A DNA stretch of 32,125 nucleotides, from assembly GCA_020441345.1 (NCBI GenBank), contig JAGRMK010000004.1:1-32125 (forward strand), written 5' to 3'. Positions 7,945-15,652 of the stretch are shown here, one piece after another (position 1 is the stretch's first letter; the number at the start of each line of letters is the position of its first letter). The position numbers and the translations under genes were made by a program. The DNA comes from Paracoccaceae bacterium. GTDB lineage: Bacteria; Pseudomonadota; Alphaproteobacteria; Rhodobacterales; Rhodobacteraceae. The notes beneath the pieces are model-generated. The model saw only the letters and a list, made by a program, of their open reading frames with translations, made no database searches and was not told where the DNA came from.

Positions 7945-9110
7945 CTCTGACCGTGACCCCCGTTGAAACCCGCCGCGCGCTGCGGCGTTTCATCGACCTG
8001 CCGCCGGTGCTGTATCGCTGGTTTCCCGACTATGAACCACCGATGCGCATGGACCGGACGATGCTGCTGGACCCGCGCAAGGGGGCGTTCTTTCGCCACG
8101 GCACGGTGCAATACTGGCTGGCCTGGCGCGACGGCGTGCCGGTCGGACGGATCTCGGCGCAGATGTCGCCGGATCGGCCGGTCGGGGTGCCCGAAGACAC
8201 CGGGATGTTCGGCTGCCTCGATACCATCGACGACCCCGAGGTCGTCGCCGCGCTGATCGCCGCCGCCGAGGCATGGCTGGCCGCGCGCGGATGCCGCCAT
8301 GCCTTCGGGCCTTTCCTGCTGAACATGAGCGGCGAGCCCGGATTGCTGATCGACGGCTTCGACCGGCCGCCGATGACCATGACGCCTTGGCACCCGCCCT
8401 ATCTGCGTGCGCATCTGGAAACGCTGGGCTATGCGAAATGGCGCGACCTGCATTGCTGGACGCTGGACCTGCGCACCGTGGACGGCGCGGCTCTCGGCCG
8501 GTCGTTGCGGCTGGACCGGCGCCGGACCGACATCACCTCGCGCGCGATCACACGGCGCACGCTCCGGGCGGACCTGCCGCTTCTGCGCGATCTTTACAAC
8601 GACGGCTGGCGCGACAACTGGGGGCATGTTCCGCTGACGCTGCGCGACATGCAGGGGCTGCGGCTGCTGGCACCGTATCTGCCGCGCCAGGCCGGGCGCG
8701 TGTTCGAGTTGGGCGGCAAGCCGGTGGCGGTCCTGCTGGCCATTCCCAACATGTTCGAGCTGACGCGCGGGCTTGGGCCAAAGCCCTCGCTGCTGGGCTG
8801 GTTGCGGCTGGGATGGCGCGCGCTGCGCTTTCGACCCCGCAGCGCGCGTATCGTCATGCTGGGCATCGCCGAACAGCTTCGGTTCAGCGCCGCCGGGGCC
8901 GCGATCATGCTGGCGATGATGGACGAATTGCTCGCCGAGCAGCGAACGCTGGATCTCGACGCGATCGACGGCGGCTGGGTTCTGGAGAACAACGTCGCAT
9001 TGACACGGTTCCTGGATCGTTACAACTTTACCACAACACGGATTTTTCGCATCTTCGGGAAACAGCTCGGCGGTGCGCAGGAGAGGCCAGATGACAACAG
9101 ACAGCCCTGA
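7941..9110 (+). CDS. GNAT-like protein, candidate bacterial ceramide synthase (bCerS type)
   Basis: A 389-residue soluble protein. The N-terminal pattern (RRFIDLPPVLYRWFPDYEPPMRMDR, then a YWLAWRDGVPVGRISAQ strand) and the GPFLLNMSGEPGLLIDGF block belong to a GNAT-like family sometimes labelled 'dATP pyrophosphohydrolase'. As I recall, the Caulobacter ceramide synthase belongs to this family. A second GNAT-like half follows from about residue 200. Ceramide synthase would N-acylate a long-chain base with acyl-CoA. The start overlaps the PAP2 stop (ATGA) and has an AGGGG site at 7931-7935; the end overlaps the ACP gene by 20 bp. Other N-acyl or amino-acyl transferase roles are possible. Confidence 0.6.
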   Translation: MTLTVTPVETRRALRRFIDLPPVLYRWFPDYEPPMRMDRTMLLDPRKGAFFRHGTVQYWLAWRDGVPVGRISAQMSPDRPVGVPEDTGMFGCLDTIDDPEVVAALIAAAEAWLAARGCRHAFGPFLLNMSGEPGLLIDGFDRPPMTMTPWHPPYLRAHLETLGYAKWRDLHCWTLDLRTVDGAALGRSLRLDRRRTDITSRAITRRTLRADLPLLRDLYNDGWRDNWGHVPLTLRDMQGLRLLAPYLPRQAGRVFELGGKPVAVLLAIPNMFELTRGLGPKPSLLGWLRLGWRALRFRPRSARIVMLGIAEQLRFSAAGAAIMLAMMDELLAEQRTLDLDAIDGGWVLENNVALTRFLDRYNFTTTRIFRIFGKQLGGAQERPDDNRQP

Positions 9111-9447
9111 AATCAACACGGAACCCCCCGTCGAGGACACCCGCCCGCCGGCACCGACAACCTGGCCGACCTTGCCCGAAGAGGGCATGCTGGACACGAT
9201 CCTCAAGATCATTGCCGACGAAGGCAAGGTTGATGCCGCCGATGTCGTGCCCGAAGCGACGCTGGAAACGCTGGGTCTGATCTCTATCGACGTGATCAGC
9301 ATCCTGATGGGCATCGAGGAACAATTCGATGTCTATCTGCCGATGAGCGACGAACTGTCATCGGCCCGCAACCTGGCCGAACTGATCGAGGTCATGGTCG
9401 CCCAGATGCAGCCCGACGAACTCAAGAGCATCGGCCCCGCGAAATAA
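9091..9447 (+). CDS. dedicated acyl carrier protein with N-terminal extension
   Basis: A 118-residue acyl carrier protein. Residues 33-110 match the four-helix ACP fold; Ser65 in LGLISIDVISILMGIEEQF is the predicted 4'-phosphopantetheine site. The usual Asp-Ser-Leu is replaced by Ile-Ser-Ile. About 30 Pro/Thr/Glu-rich residues precede the domain, which ordinary AcpP lacks. The ATG at 9091 follows AGGAGAGG at 9080-9087 inside the end of the preceding gene. The ketosynthase start overlaps its stop by one base (TAATG). The neighbours suggest it carries the acyl chain for a special lipid, as the extra ACPs of rhizobial rkp and Caulobacter sphingolipid loci do; this role is inferred. Confidence 0.88.
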   Translation: MTTDSPEINTEPPVEDTRPPAPTTWPTLPEEGMLDTILKIIADEGKVDAADVVPEATLETLGLISIDVISILMGIEEQFDVYLPMSDELSSARNLAELIEVMVAQMQPDELKSIGPAK

Positions 9448-10661
9448 TGGCGCGGGTCGCAATCACCGGGATGGGCGCGGTCAGCGCCGCGGGCATTGGC
9501 GCTGACACGCTGTGGATCGCGGCGCGCGATGGGGTTTCGGGCGTCCGCCCGCTTGACATACCGCGCGACGAAACCCTGCGCGTGCGCATCGCGGCCAGTG
9601 TTCCCGATTTCGACGCGGCCGCGCTGCTCGGGGGGGCCGTGCCGCGCACCAGCGAGCGGTTTACCCAGTTCGCCCTGGTCGCCGCTGCCGAAGCCGTCGC
9701 GCAGGCGGGCATCGCACCTGCCGACCTGACCGGGCGGCGCAGCGCCGCGATCATCGGCACCGGTGTCGGCGGGGTCGGCACCATCGACGACAACTGCTAC
9801 CTGTTTTATGGCACCGAGGTCGTGGCACGGGGCGAGCCGATGTCGGTGGCGCGGGTGATGCCCAGTTCGGCGGTCTCGCATGTCTCCATTGCCTATGGCA
9901 TCACCGGCCCCAGCTTTGGCATCGTCAGCGCCTGCGCCTCGGGCGCGCAGTCGATCGGCGTGGGCGCACAGATGATCCGTGCCGGCATGGTGGATCGCGC
10001 GTTGGTCGGCGCCTCGGAAGCCTGCATCACCCCGGTGACAATGCGCGGCTGGGAGATGCTGCGCGTCCTGTCGCCGCGCGCCTGCCGCCCGTTTTCGGCG
10101 GACCGCACCGGCATGGTGCTGGGCGAAGGGGCGGCGGTGTTCCTGCTTGAATCCGAGGACTCGCTGCGTGCCCGCGGCGGCACGCCGCTGGCCTGGCTCG
10201 ACGGTTACGGCACCAGCAGCGACGCGCGCGACATGATCCAGCCCGATGTCGAGGGCGCGGCCACGGCGATGCGCGAAGCGATCGACGACGCAGGCGTCGC
10301 GCCCGCAAAGATCGGCTATGTCAACGCCCATGGCACCGGCACCGTGCTGAACGACGCGAACGAGGCCGCCGCCCTGCGTCTCGTGTTCGGCGATCATCTC
10401 GACGTGCTCCCGGTCTCGTCCTCGAAGCCGATCCTGGGGCATACGCTGGGTGCGGCCGGGGCGCTCGAACTGATCGTCGCGGTTCAGGCGTTGCGCCACC
10501 AGACGGTGCCGCCGCAAGCCAACTACTCAAAACCCGACCCGAAATGTCCGCTGTTGCTGCCCGTCGATGGCGCGGTTCCCGCGGATCTCGATGCGGTCCT
10601 TTCGAACTCGTTCGCCTTTGGCGGTATCAACGCAACCTTGCTCGTGCGCCGCGCGCGATGA
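9447..10661 (+). CDS. beta-ketoacyl-ACP synthase II-like (KAS II/FabF family)
   Basis: A 404-residue condensing enzyme of the thiolase fold that elongates acyl-ACP with malonyl-ACP. The Cys-His-His triad is complete: Cys163 in SACASGAQ, His295 in NAHGTGT and His332 in KPILGHTLGAAGA, with Lys327 also conserved. The C-terminus FAFGGINATLLVRR is standard. It lies between a dedicated ACP and a pair of hotdog proteins, all with overlapping stops and starts, so it is probably a pathway-specific ketosynthase and not the housekeeping FabF, which normally sits with fabG/acpP. The active-site cysteine makes a chain-length-factor role unlikely. Confidence 0.93.
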   Translation: MARVAITGMGAVSAAGIGADTLWIAARDGVSGVRPLDIPRDETLRVRIAASVPDFDAAALLGGAVPRTSERFTQFALVAAAEAVAQAGIAPADLTGRRSAAIIGTGVGGVGTIDDNCYLFYGTEVVARGEPMSVARVMPSSAVSHVSIAYGITGPSFGIVSACASGAQSIGVGAQMIRAGMVDRALVGASEACITPVTMRGWEMLRVLSPRACRPFSADRTGMVLGEGAAVFLLESEDSLRARGGTPLAWLDGYGTSSDARDMIQPDVEGAATAMREAIDDAGVAPAKIGYVNAHGTGTVLNDANEAAALRLVFGDHLDVLPVSSSKPILGHTLGAAGALELIVAVQALRHQTVPPQANYSKPDPKCPLLLPVDGAVPADLDAVLSNSFAFGGINATLLVRRAR

Positions 10662-11107
10662 CGACGGCGCAAGCAGAGATCGGCGCACGGCCAGTCGGGG
10701 TGTTCCCGGTCTCTGTCGATGCGCAAGCCGTGGTCGCGTTTGCCGCGGCGCTGGGGCGGACCGACCCCTCGGACACCAAAGCGCCGGTGCCCCTGACCTT
10801 TCCGCTGCGCTGGTTCTCCGACCCCGCGATACGCGCCGCGCTCGTCGCCGCGTCCTTGCCCGATGCCGCAGGAACCCAGGCGATGCTGCCTGTCCACATC
10901 GAACAGCGCATCGCGCTGACCGAACCGCTGCGCATCGGTGCGGCGTATCGTCTGACGACTTCGGTGATTGGGCCCGACGCGCGCAACATCCTGCGCGTCA
11001 CCGCGACCCTGAGCGATGACCGGGGCAACCCGGTCGGGTCGCTTGCTTCCGGATTCCTGCTGGTTTCGACCGATGCCGGCCAACCCCCCGCCACGAGGCA
11101 CCGATGA
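10658..11107 (+). CDS. hotdog-fold protein, probable non-catalytic half of a split dehydratase (HadA-like)
   Basis: A 149-residue protein. The central segment VHIEQRIALTEPLRIGAAYRLTTSV resembles the core of FAS1-like/MaoC N-terminal hotdog domains (E-R-x5-PLR-x-G). No D-x4-H catalytic pair is present. In known split dehydratases such as mycobacterial HadAB, one hotdog subunit binds the acyl chain and the partner supplies the catalytic residues; the gene immediately downstream is a catalytic MaoC protein with an ATGA overlap. The start overlaps the ketosynthase stop (ATGA, 10658-10661). Similarity is weak enough that the fold is an inference from pattern and context. Confidence 0.6.
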   Translation: MTTAQAEIGARPVGVFPVSVDAQAVVAFAAALGRTDPSDTKAPVPLTFPLRWFSDPAIRAALVAASLPDAAGTQAMLPVHIEQRIALTEPLRIGAAYRLTTSVIGPDARNILRVTATLSDDRGNPVGSLASGFLLVSTDAGQPPATRHR

Positions 11108-11484
11108 TCGGCACGCGCCTGCCCGCCGTGGATTTGCCCGTCGCGGATCACGCGACAATCGCCGCCTATCTCGCCGCCTCGGGCGATGACAACCCGTTGC
11201 ATCGCCTGCCCGACCTGGCACAGGCGGCGGGGTATTCCGACATCCTGGTGCCGGGGATGCTGATCATGGGCCAGATGGCCGAGGCGTTGCAGGCCTGGCC
11301 AACCTGCGCCGCGATCGACTGGATCCTGTGCCGCTTCGTCGATCCGGTCGTGGTCGGCACCGCCCTGCGCTGCGAGGGGCGGATCCTGGCCGCCGATCCA
11401 TCGGGCGGGGTTGTCGTGCGGCTGACGGCGGGAGTAGGGCGGCGCTATTCGGTCGTCTGCGAGGCGGTCATTCATCTTGCCTGA
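11104..11484 (+). CDS. MaoC-like (R)-3-hydroxyacyl dehydratase/hydratase (HadB-like)
   Basis: A 126-residue single hotdog domain. SGDDNPLH at 26-33 carries the hydratase pair Asp28/His33, followed by the family pattern AQAAGYSDILVPGMLIMGQM. Such enzymes dehydrate (R)-3-hydroxyacyl-ACP or -CoA, or run the reverse hydration. It ends the operon that starts with the PAP2 gene and overlaps the preceding hotdog gene (ATGA at 11104-11107). Its last 17 bases overlap the end of the convergent lptG-like gene. No enoyl reductase is encoded nearby, so the product may be released unsaturated or finished by the housekeeping FabI; this is inference. Confidence 0.85.
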   Translation: MIGTRLPAVDLPVADHATIAAYLAASGDDNPLHRLPDLAQAAGYSDILVPGMLIMGQMAEALQAWPTCAAIDWILCRFVDPVVVGTALRCEGRILAADPSGGVVVRLTAGVGRRYSVVCEAVIHLA

Positions 11485-12604
11485 GGGCCCTCAATCGGCC
11501 TCTCACCCGCCAGTGTTCGACCCCAAGCACAAGCCCGCACCCGGCCAGCAACACGACCGGCAGCCCCCAGGCTGCCGTCAGCGGCGACAGGCGTTCGTAT
11601 TCCCCCAGCGCGGAAAAGACATTGCCCGCGATGTGCAACGAATAGGCCGCGCCCACGATCACCAGCGGCACCAACAACCCGCGACGCGCGGCCATCCAGC
11701 GCAGGCTCAACGCAGCGACCAGCAGGGCCAGCGCAAGACTCCCGGCAATTGCCGCCCATCGTTCGTGCAGCGCCGCCCGATAGGCCCCCTGCGTCGGCAC
11801 GCCGCTTTCGGCGGCGGCAATCCGCCGCAACACGGGTTGCGGCAGGAATCGCGGCGCGACCCCGGCATAAGACAGCCAGTCGGCGTTCATCATCAGTGGC
11901 ACCAGGGCGCCCGTATCGCCCTCGGCGGGCCACGAGGCATGGTCGCCCTCCAGCATCAACCCTGCCTCGGTAGGGCGCGCGGCATCGGTCCAGATCACGC
12001 GCAACAACCGGTCGTCGGCATCAAACAGGAACAGGCGGGCATTGACCAGCACCGGCCCGTCGGCGGCAAAACGAATGCCCGCGTAGATCAGCGTATCGCC
12101 GAAATCGCGCCAGGCGCGCGGCGCGGTTCCGGCACGGAATCGAGAGCCGTAGAAACGGAATCCGGCCTCGCCCTGGGCGGCAACGGCGTAGGGCCGGACA
12201 TGGGCCTGAAGCGCGTATTGTCCAAGCCCGACAGCCAGCCCGACGACAAGCGCGGGCACCAGCGACAGGCCCGGTGCGCGCCCGGTGTTGGCGATCATCG
12301 ACCGCTCATAGCCCTGGGTCAACCGGACCTCGACCCACAAAATTCCGATCGCCAGCGCAATCGGCAGGATCGCAGGCAGGTTATACGCGGCACGCAGCCA
12401 CAGGTAATAGACCAGACGCAGCGCACCGTCGGGGGTTTCGACGATCCCCTCGGCCGACAGCACGCGGTCGAACCGGCCCGCCAGATCGAGCGCCAGCACC
12501 AGCGCCAGCACCAGCGCCGCCACCAGCAAAGTGTGCAACAGATAGAGCCGCGCGACGTAGCGCGTCTCAAGCCCGAACAGAGCAAGGGGAAACCGCCGGA
12601 TCAC
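11468..12604 (-). CDS. lptG: LptG-family permease (LptFG paralog)
   Basis: A 378-residue membrane protein with the YjgP/YjgQ topology: about three transmembrane segments (residues 15-125), a periplasmic beta-jellyroll-like region (about 130-270) and three more segments to residue 360. It starts with GTG at 12604, overlapping the LptF stop (GTGA). LptF and LptG form the inner-membrane pair that extracts LPS with the ATPase LptB. A contiguous lptB-lptF-lptG order is unusual for this group, where I expect lptFG beside lptD and lptB beside lptC/lptA. A paralog handling another lipid is therefore plausible. Sequence drift is high, so F versus G naming is by order and length. Confidence 0.8.
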   Translation of the reverse strand: MIRRFPLALFGLETRYVARLYLLHTLLVAALVLALVLALDLAGRFDRVLSAEGIVETPDGALRLVYYLWLRAAYNLPAILPIALAIGILWVEVRLTQGYERSMIANTGRAPGLSLVPALVVGLAVGLGQYALQAHVRPYAVAAQGEAGFRFYGSRFRAGTAPRAWRDFGDTLIYAGIRFAADGPVLVNARLFLFDADDRLLRVIWTDAARPTEAGLMLEGDHASWPAEGDTGALVPLMMNADWLSYAGVAPRFLPQPVLRRIAAAESGVPTQGAYRAALHERWAAIAGSLALALLVAALSLRWMAARRGLLVPLVIVGAAYSLHIAGNVFSALGEYERLSPLTAAWGLPVVLLAGCGLVLGVEHWRVRGRLRALRQDE

Positions 12605-13794
12605 AGGTGCATCCTCTGCGGCAGAATGGAACCCGGCAACAGCCGCCCCATGACCAGCGCCACCGTCAGTGCCACCGCCAGCGTCGCAGCCAGCGCAATC
12701 GCCATCGCGGGTGCCGGACCCAGTCCGACCAGAAATTCCGCCGCTGGCGCGACCCCCAACCCGCCGCCCAGCACGACGCCCAGCGCGGCGGGCAGCGCCG
12801 CAAGCCGCATCCGTCCCCGAGTCGCCACCAACCCCAGCCCGGCCAGCAACGGCGCGACAAAGGCCAGCGCCATGCCCAGCAACCGTTCCAACGTGGCGCG
12901 GCCGGCGTCGGTCTCGCCCTCAAGCCAGCGGATCACCAGTTCTGGCAGCATCGCGCCGCGCGTAACGCCGCCGCGCGCCACCGCGTCAGGCAGGGCGATC
13001 GGCACGCCGCCGACACGCAGGTGTTCGACACCGATTTGCACGCTGGGTGTCCGCTCTTGTCCTTCGCCACGGGTAAAGGCGATGACCCTTGCCCCGTCCA
13101 GGTCCAGAGATCCGATTTCGTCGCCCATCGTGTAATTCAACCTTGAGCGCGCGGCGGTGACGACCTGCTCCTCATCCGGCGACGGCGCGAGAAACACGAA
13201 GGTTCGTGCCCCGCCCGCATCCTCGCCCGCATCCTCGCCCGCATCCCCGCTCTCAGGTCCGCCATCGGTCCGGGGTTGCTGGTAGAACGTCGTCGTGCCG
13301 ATCGTCAGGAACTGCCCAGCCGTCAGTTGCCCCTGTTGCACCGCCTCGAACCGCCCCTCGATCAACCGGGTCGCCAACTGGCGGGCCGCCAGCGGCTCGA
13401 TGAACCCGCGCAACCCGCCCGCCAGCGTCAGCGCCAGCAGTCCGAGACCCAGGCAGAACCCGACCAGCGCACGCGGCGCGACCCCTGCCCCGGCGAGAAT
13501 GACGAAATCCCCGGCTTCACGCCGCCGCAACAGCGCGAAATAGACCGCGATGACCACCGCGATCGGAAAGCCGACCGACAGGATCTCGGGCGCGGCCAGC
13601 ACCAGGGTTTCAACCAGAAAGCCCACGCCCAACTGGTTGCGCAGCGCATCGAACAGAAGATGCGTGACCATCTTGTCAGACAGATACAACGCCTCGACCG
13701 CCAGCAGCATCAGCGCCATCTGCCGCACGACCTCGACGGCAAAAGACACCAGATACCGCCGTGGAAGGCCGACGCGGCGCGAGGCTTTGCGCAT
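12601..13794 (-). CDS. lptF: LptF-family permease (LptFG paralog)
   Basis: A 397-residue membrane protein with LptF-type topology: hydrophobic segments near residues 14-35, 60-85 and 100-125, a periplasmic domain to about 290, and a C-terminal membrane block. The early FAVEVVRQMALMLLAVEALYLSDKMV segment resembles LptF TM1. An in-frame 12-bp tandem repeat (13214-13249) encodes an acidic EDAG-EDAG stretch in the periplasmic domain. The ATG at 13794 lies 7 bp beyond the lptB-like stop and gives normal length; the frame remains open upstream into lptB but that reading is antisense-like noise. The stop overlaps the LptG-like GTG. Confidence 0.8.
   Translation of the reverse strand: MRKASRRVGLPRRYLVSFAVEVVRQMALMLLAVEALYLSDKMVTHLLFDALRNQLGVGFLVETLVLAAPEILSVGFPIAVVIAVYFALLRRREAGDFVILAGAGVAPRALVGFCLGLGLLALTLAGGLRGFIEPLAARQLATRLIEGRFEAVQQGQLTAGQFLTIGTTTFYQQPRTDGGPESGDAGEDAGEDAGGARTFVFLAPSPDEEQVVTAARSRLNYTMGDEIGSLDLDGARVIAFTRGEGQERTPSVQIGVEHLRVGGVPIALPDAVARGGVTRGAMLPELVIRWLEGETDAGRATLERLLGMALAFVAPLLAGLGLVATRGRMRLAALPAALGVVLGGGLGVAPAAEFLVGLGPAPAMAIALAATLAVALTVALVMGRLLPGSILPQRMHL
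13214..13249. repeat. 12-bp in-frame tandem repeat, three units
   Basis: Three copies of cccgcatcctcg (the third differs at one base) lie head to tail inside the lptF-like gene. Read on the minus strand they add the acidic residues G-D-A-G-E-D-A-G-E-D-A to the periplasmic domain. The unit is a multiple of three, so copy-number change would alter the protein without breaking the frame. Confidence 0.9.
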
Positions 13795-13801
13795 CCCCTC
13801 T

Positions 13802-14548
13802 CTACCCCGCGAATTCCGGGCCGAGCCAGAGCGCGCGCAGCGCCGGGTCGTCCAGCACCACCGCCGGCGCGGCATCCCGCAGGATGATCCCGCCCGCGAT
13901 GACAAGGGTGCGGTCACAGATCGACAGGGTGTCGTGGATGTTGTGATCGGTGATCAACACGCCAATGCCACGCGCGGCCAAGGTGCGGATCTGCTCCTTG
14001 ACCTGACCGATCGACAGCGGGTCCAGCCCGGTAAAGGGTTCATCCAGCAGCAGATAGCGCGGGCGCACCGCCAGCAGCCGGGCGATCTCGCAGCGCCGCC
14101 GCTGCCCGCCCGAAAGCTGGCCGGGCCGGTGGTTGCGGATCCCGTTCAGGTCCATCTCTTCCAGCAGGATTTCCAGCCGCGCCGCGCGCTCGGCCCTGTC
14201 GGGTTCATGGTTTTCCAGCGCCAGCCGGATGTTGTCGGCAACGCTCAGCCCGCGAAAGGCCGAAGGATCCTGTGGCAGATAGCTGAGACCGCAGCGCGCG
14301 CGGGCATAGGTCGGCAACCGGGTCACATCGAGCCCGTCCAGCGTGATCCGCCCGCCATTCGGCGGTTCGGCCCCGATCAGCATCCGGTAGAGGGTCGTCT
14401 TTCCCGCGCCGTTCGGTCCCATCAGGGACACGATTTCGCCACGGGCGACGGTAAAGCTGGCGTCCGCGACCGCCTGGAAGCCCCGGTATCGTTTGGACAG
14501 GCCGACTGCCGCCAGTGCATTCTGGCCTTCCGCACCCGCTGGCATCAT
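13802..14548 (-). CDS. lptB: LptB-family ABC ATPase (paralog)
   Basis: A 248-residue ATPase with Walker A GPNGAGKTT (44-52), the LptB-typical Q-loop context YLPQDPSAFRGLSVADNI (90-107), signature LSGGQRRR (145-152), Walker B LLLDEPFTGLDP (166-177) and switch His202 in ITDHN. These fit LptB more closely than other ABC ATPases. It differs from common LptB at the signature (GGQ, not GGE) and at the C-terminus (WLGPEF), which points to a paralog. It would energise the two LptFG-like permeases encoded directly downstream. Its ATG overlaps the stop of the preceding membrane-protein gene (14545-14548). Confidence 0.88.
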   Translation of the reverse strand: MMPAGAEGQNALAAVGLSKRYRGFQAVADASFTVARGEIVSLMGPNGAGKTTLYRMLIGAEPPNGGRITLDGLDVTRLPTYARARCGLSYLPQDPSAFRGLSVADNIRLALENHEPDRAERAARLEILLEEMDLNGIRNHRPGQLSGGQRRRCEIARLLAVRPRYLLLDEPFTGLDPLSIGQVKEQIRTLAARGIGVLITDHNIHDTLSICDRTLVIAGGIILRDAAPAVVLDDPALRALWLGPEFAG

Positions 14549-15573
14549 GGCGTCGTTTTCGCCCGCGCGGGGCAGGTCGCCACCGCAAGTCCCGCCGCGC
14601 CGATGATCAAGGTCGAGACCAGCATCATCGCCTGGTGCAGCACCGCGACCGATATCGCCTCGGCGGCCGGGGTTCCGAGCGCGGCATAGGTTGTGAAAAC
14701 CGCCAGCGCCTGCGGGCCCAGGTGCACCGGCGCAAGCGGCAAGAGCGACACAAGGCTGACCGAAGCCACCGCGAGAATCGCCAGCGCGGGTGTCCCGTCG
14801 ATGCCCAGCGCGCGCTGGATCGCATAGGCCGACGCGATCTCTAGCCCTTTTTTCAGCACCGCAAGCAGCGCCGCAGGCAGCACCACCCGGACCGATCCAA
14901 GCCGCCCGAGATCCCCCGCAAAGCGCGCGACCGCCGCGCCCAGCCGCGCACCCAGCGCGCTCCGCAAGGCGCGCCGGAACCGGCCCAGACCGGCCAGCAG
15001 CAGGCAGGCAACGCCCAGTGCCGCGCCCAGCACAAGGCTAGCGTTGCGTACCGGCGCCGGCACCGGCGCCATCGCCAGCGCAAGGACCAGAACAAGCAGC
15101 TTCGTGCCCCCTGCCAGGATCTGATCGACGGTCATCACGCTGGCCGCCTCGGCGGCCGTAAGCCCCGCATGGGTGTGAAGCGCCGCCCCGCCCGAGGCAA
15201 CGCCGCCGAGCCCCGAGATCGTAAAGCGCGCGCCGATGGACAGCGCGACCACCTGTGCCATGACCGGCCAGCGCACAATGCGCAACGGCGCGGCAATATG
15301 TCGCCACTGCCAGACCCACAGGGGATAGACCACCAGGCTCGCCGCCAACGCCAGCGCCAGCACGCCCCAGTTCGCGGCGGCCAGCGCAATAGTGACCTGT
15401 TCCCAAGGCGATAGGGCTATGGCGAGAACCAGCAACACCAGCACCGACACAACCACGGCACCGGTCAGCAGACGCCGCCATGACGGCCCAGCCCATCGGC
15501 GCGCCGTGGCACCACCGGTGACGGCGTGCGCCACAGGGCCCTGTCTTGCCGTGTCACGATGTCCTCGCAGCAT
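14545..15573 (-). CDS. LPG-synthase-TM (YbhN/UPF0104) family membrane protein
   Basis: A 342-residue polytopic protein of the flippase-like domain family found in MprF, AglD and YbhN. Seen: about eight hydrophobic segments, the conserved ARFTISGLGGVASGGAALHTHAGLTAAEA region, and PLAPVHLGPQALAVFTTYAALGTPAAEA near the end, which parallels the family motif P-x-G-x-G. The ATG at 15573 was chosen; a TTG at 15621 is an alternative and neither has a strong ribosome site. It heads the minus-strand Lpt-like operon and is divergent from the inositol-phosphate synthase gene. A role in flipping a lipid before Lpt-type extraction is inferred from context. Confidence 0.8.
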   Translation of the reverse strand: MLRGHRDTARQGPVAHAVTGGATARRWAGPSWRRLLTGAVVVSVLVLLVLAIALSPWEQVTIALAAANWGVLALALAASLVVYPLWVWQWRHIAAPLRIVRWPVMAQVVALSIGARFTISGLGGVASGGAALHTHAGLTAAEAASVMTVDQILAGGTKLLVLVLALAMAPVPAPVRNASLVLGAALGVACLLLAGLGRFRRALRSALGARLGAAVARFAGDLGRLGSVRVVLPAALLAVLKKGLEIASAYAIQRALGIDGTPALAILAVASVSLVSLLPLAPVHLGPQALAVFTTYAALGTPAAEAISVAVLHQAMMLVSTLIIGAAGLAVATCPARAKTTP

Positions 15574-15652
15574 GCCGACGCTACCAATTCTCTGGTGGTG
15601 GGGACATTGCCCTGATAACAACCATCCTTAGTGAATTAGGCTTGAGATATCA

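Noticed and set aside
9447..10661. Chain-length factor partner of a polyketide synthase
   Set aside because: The active-site cysteine and both histidines are present and there is only one ketosynthase gene.
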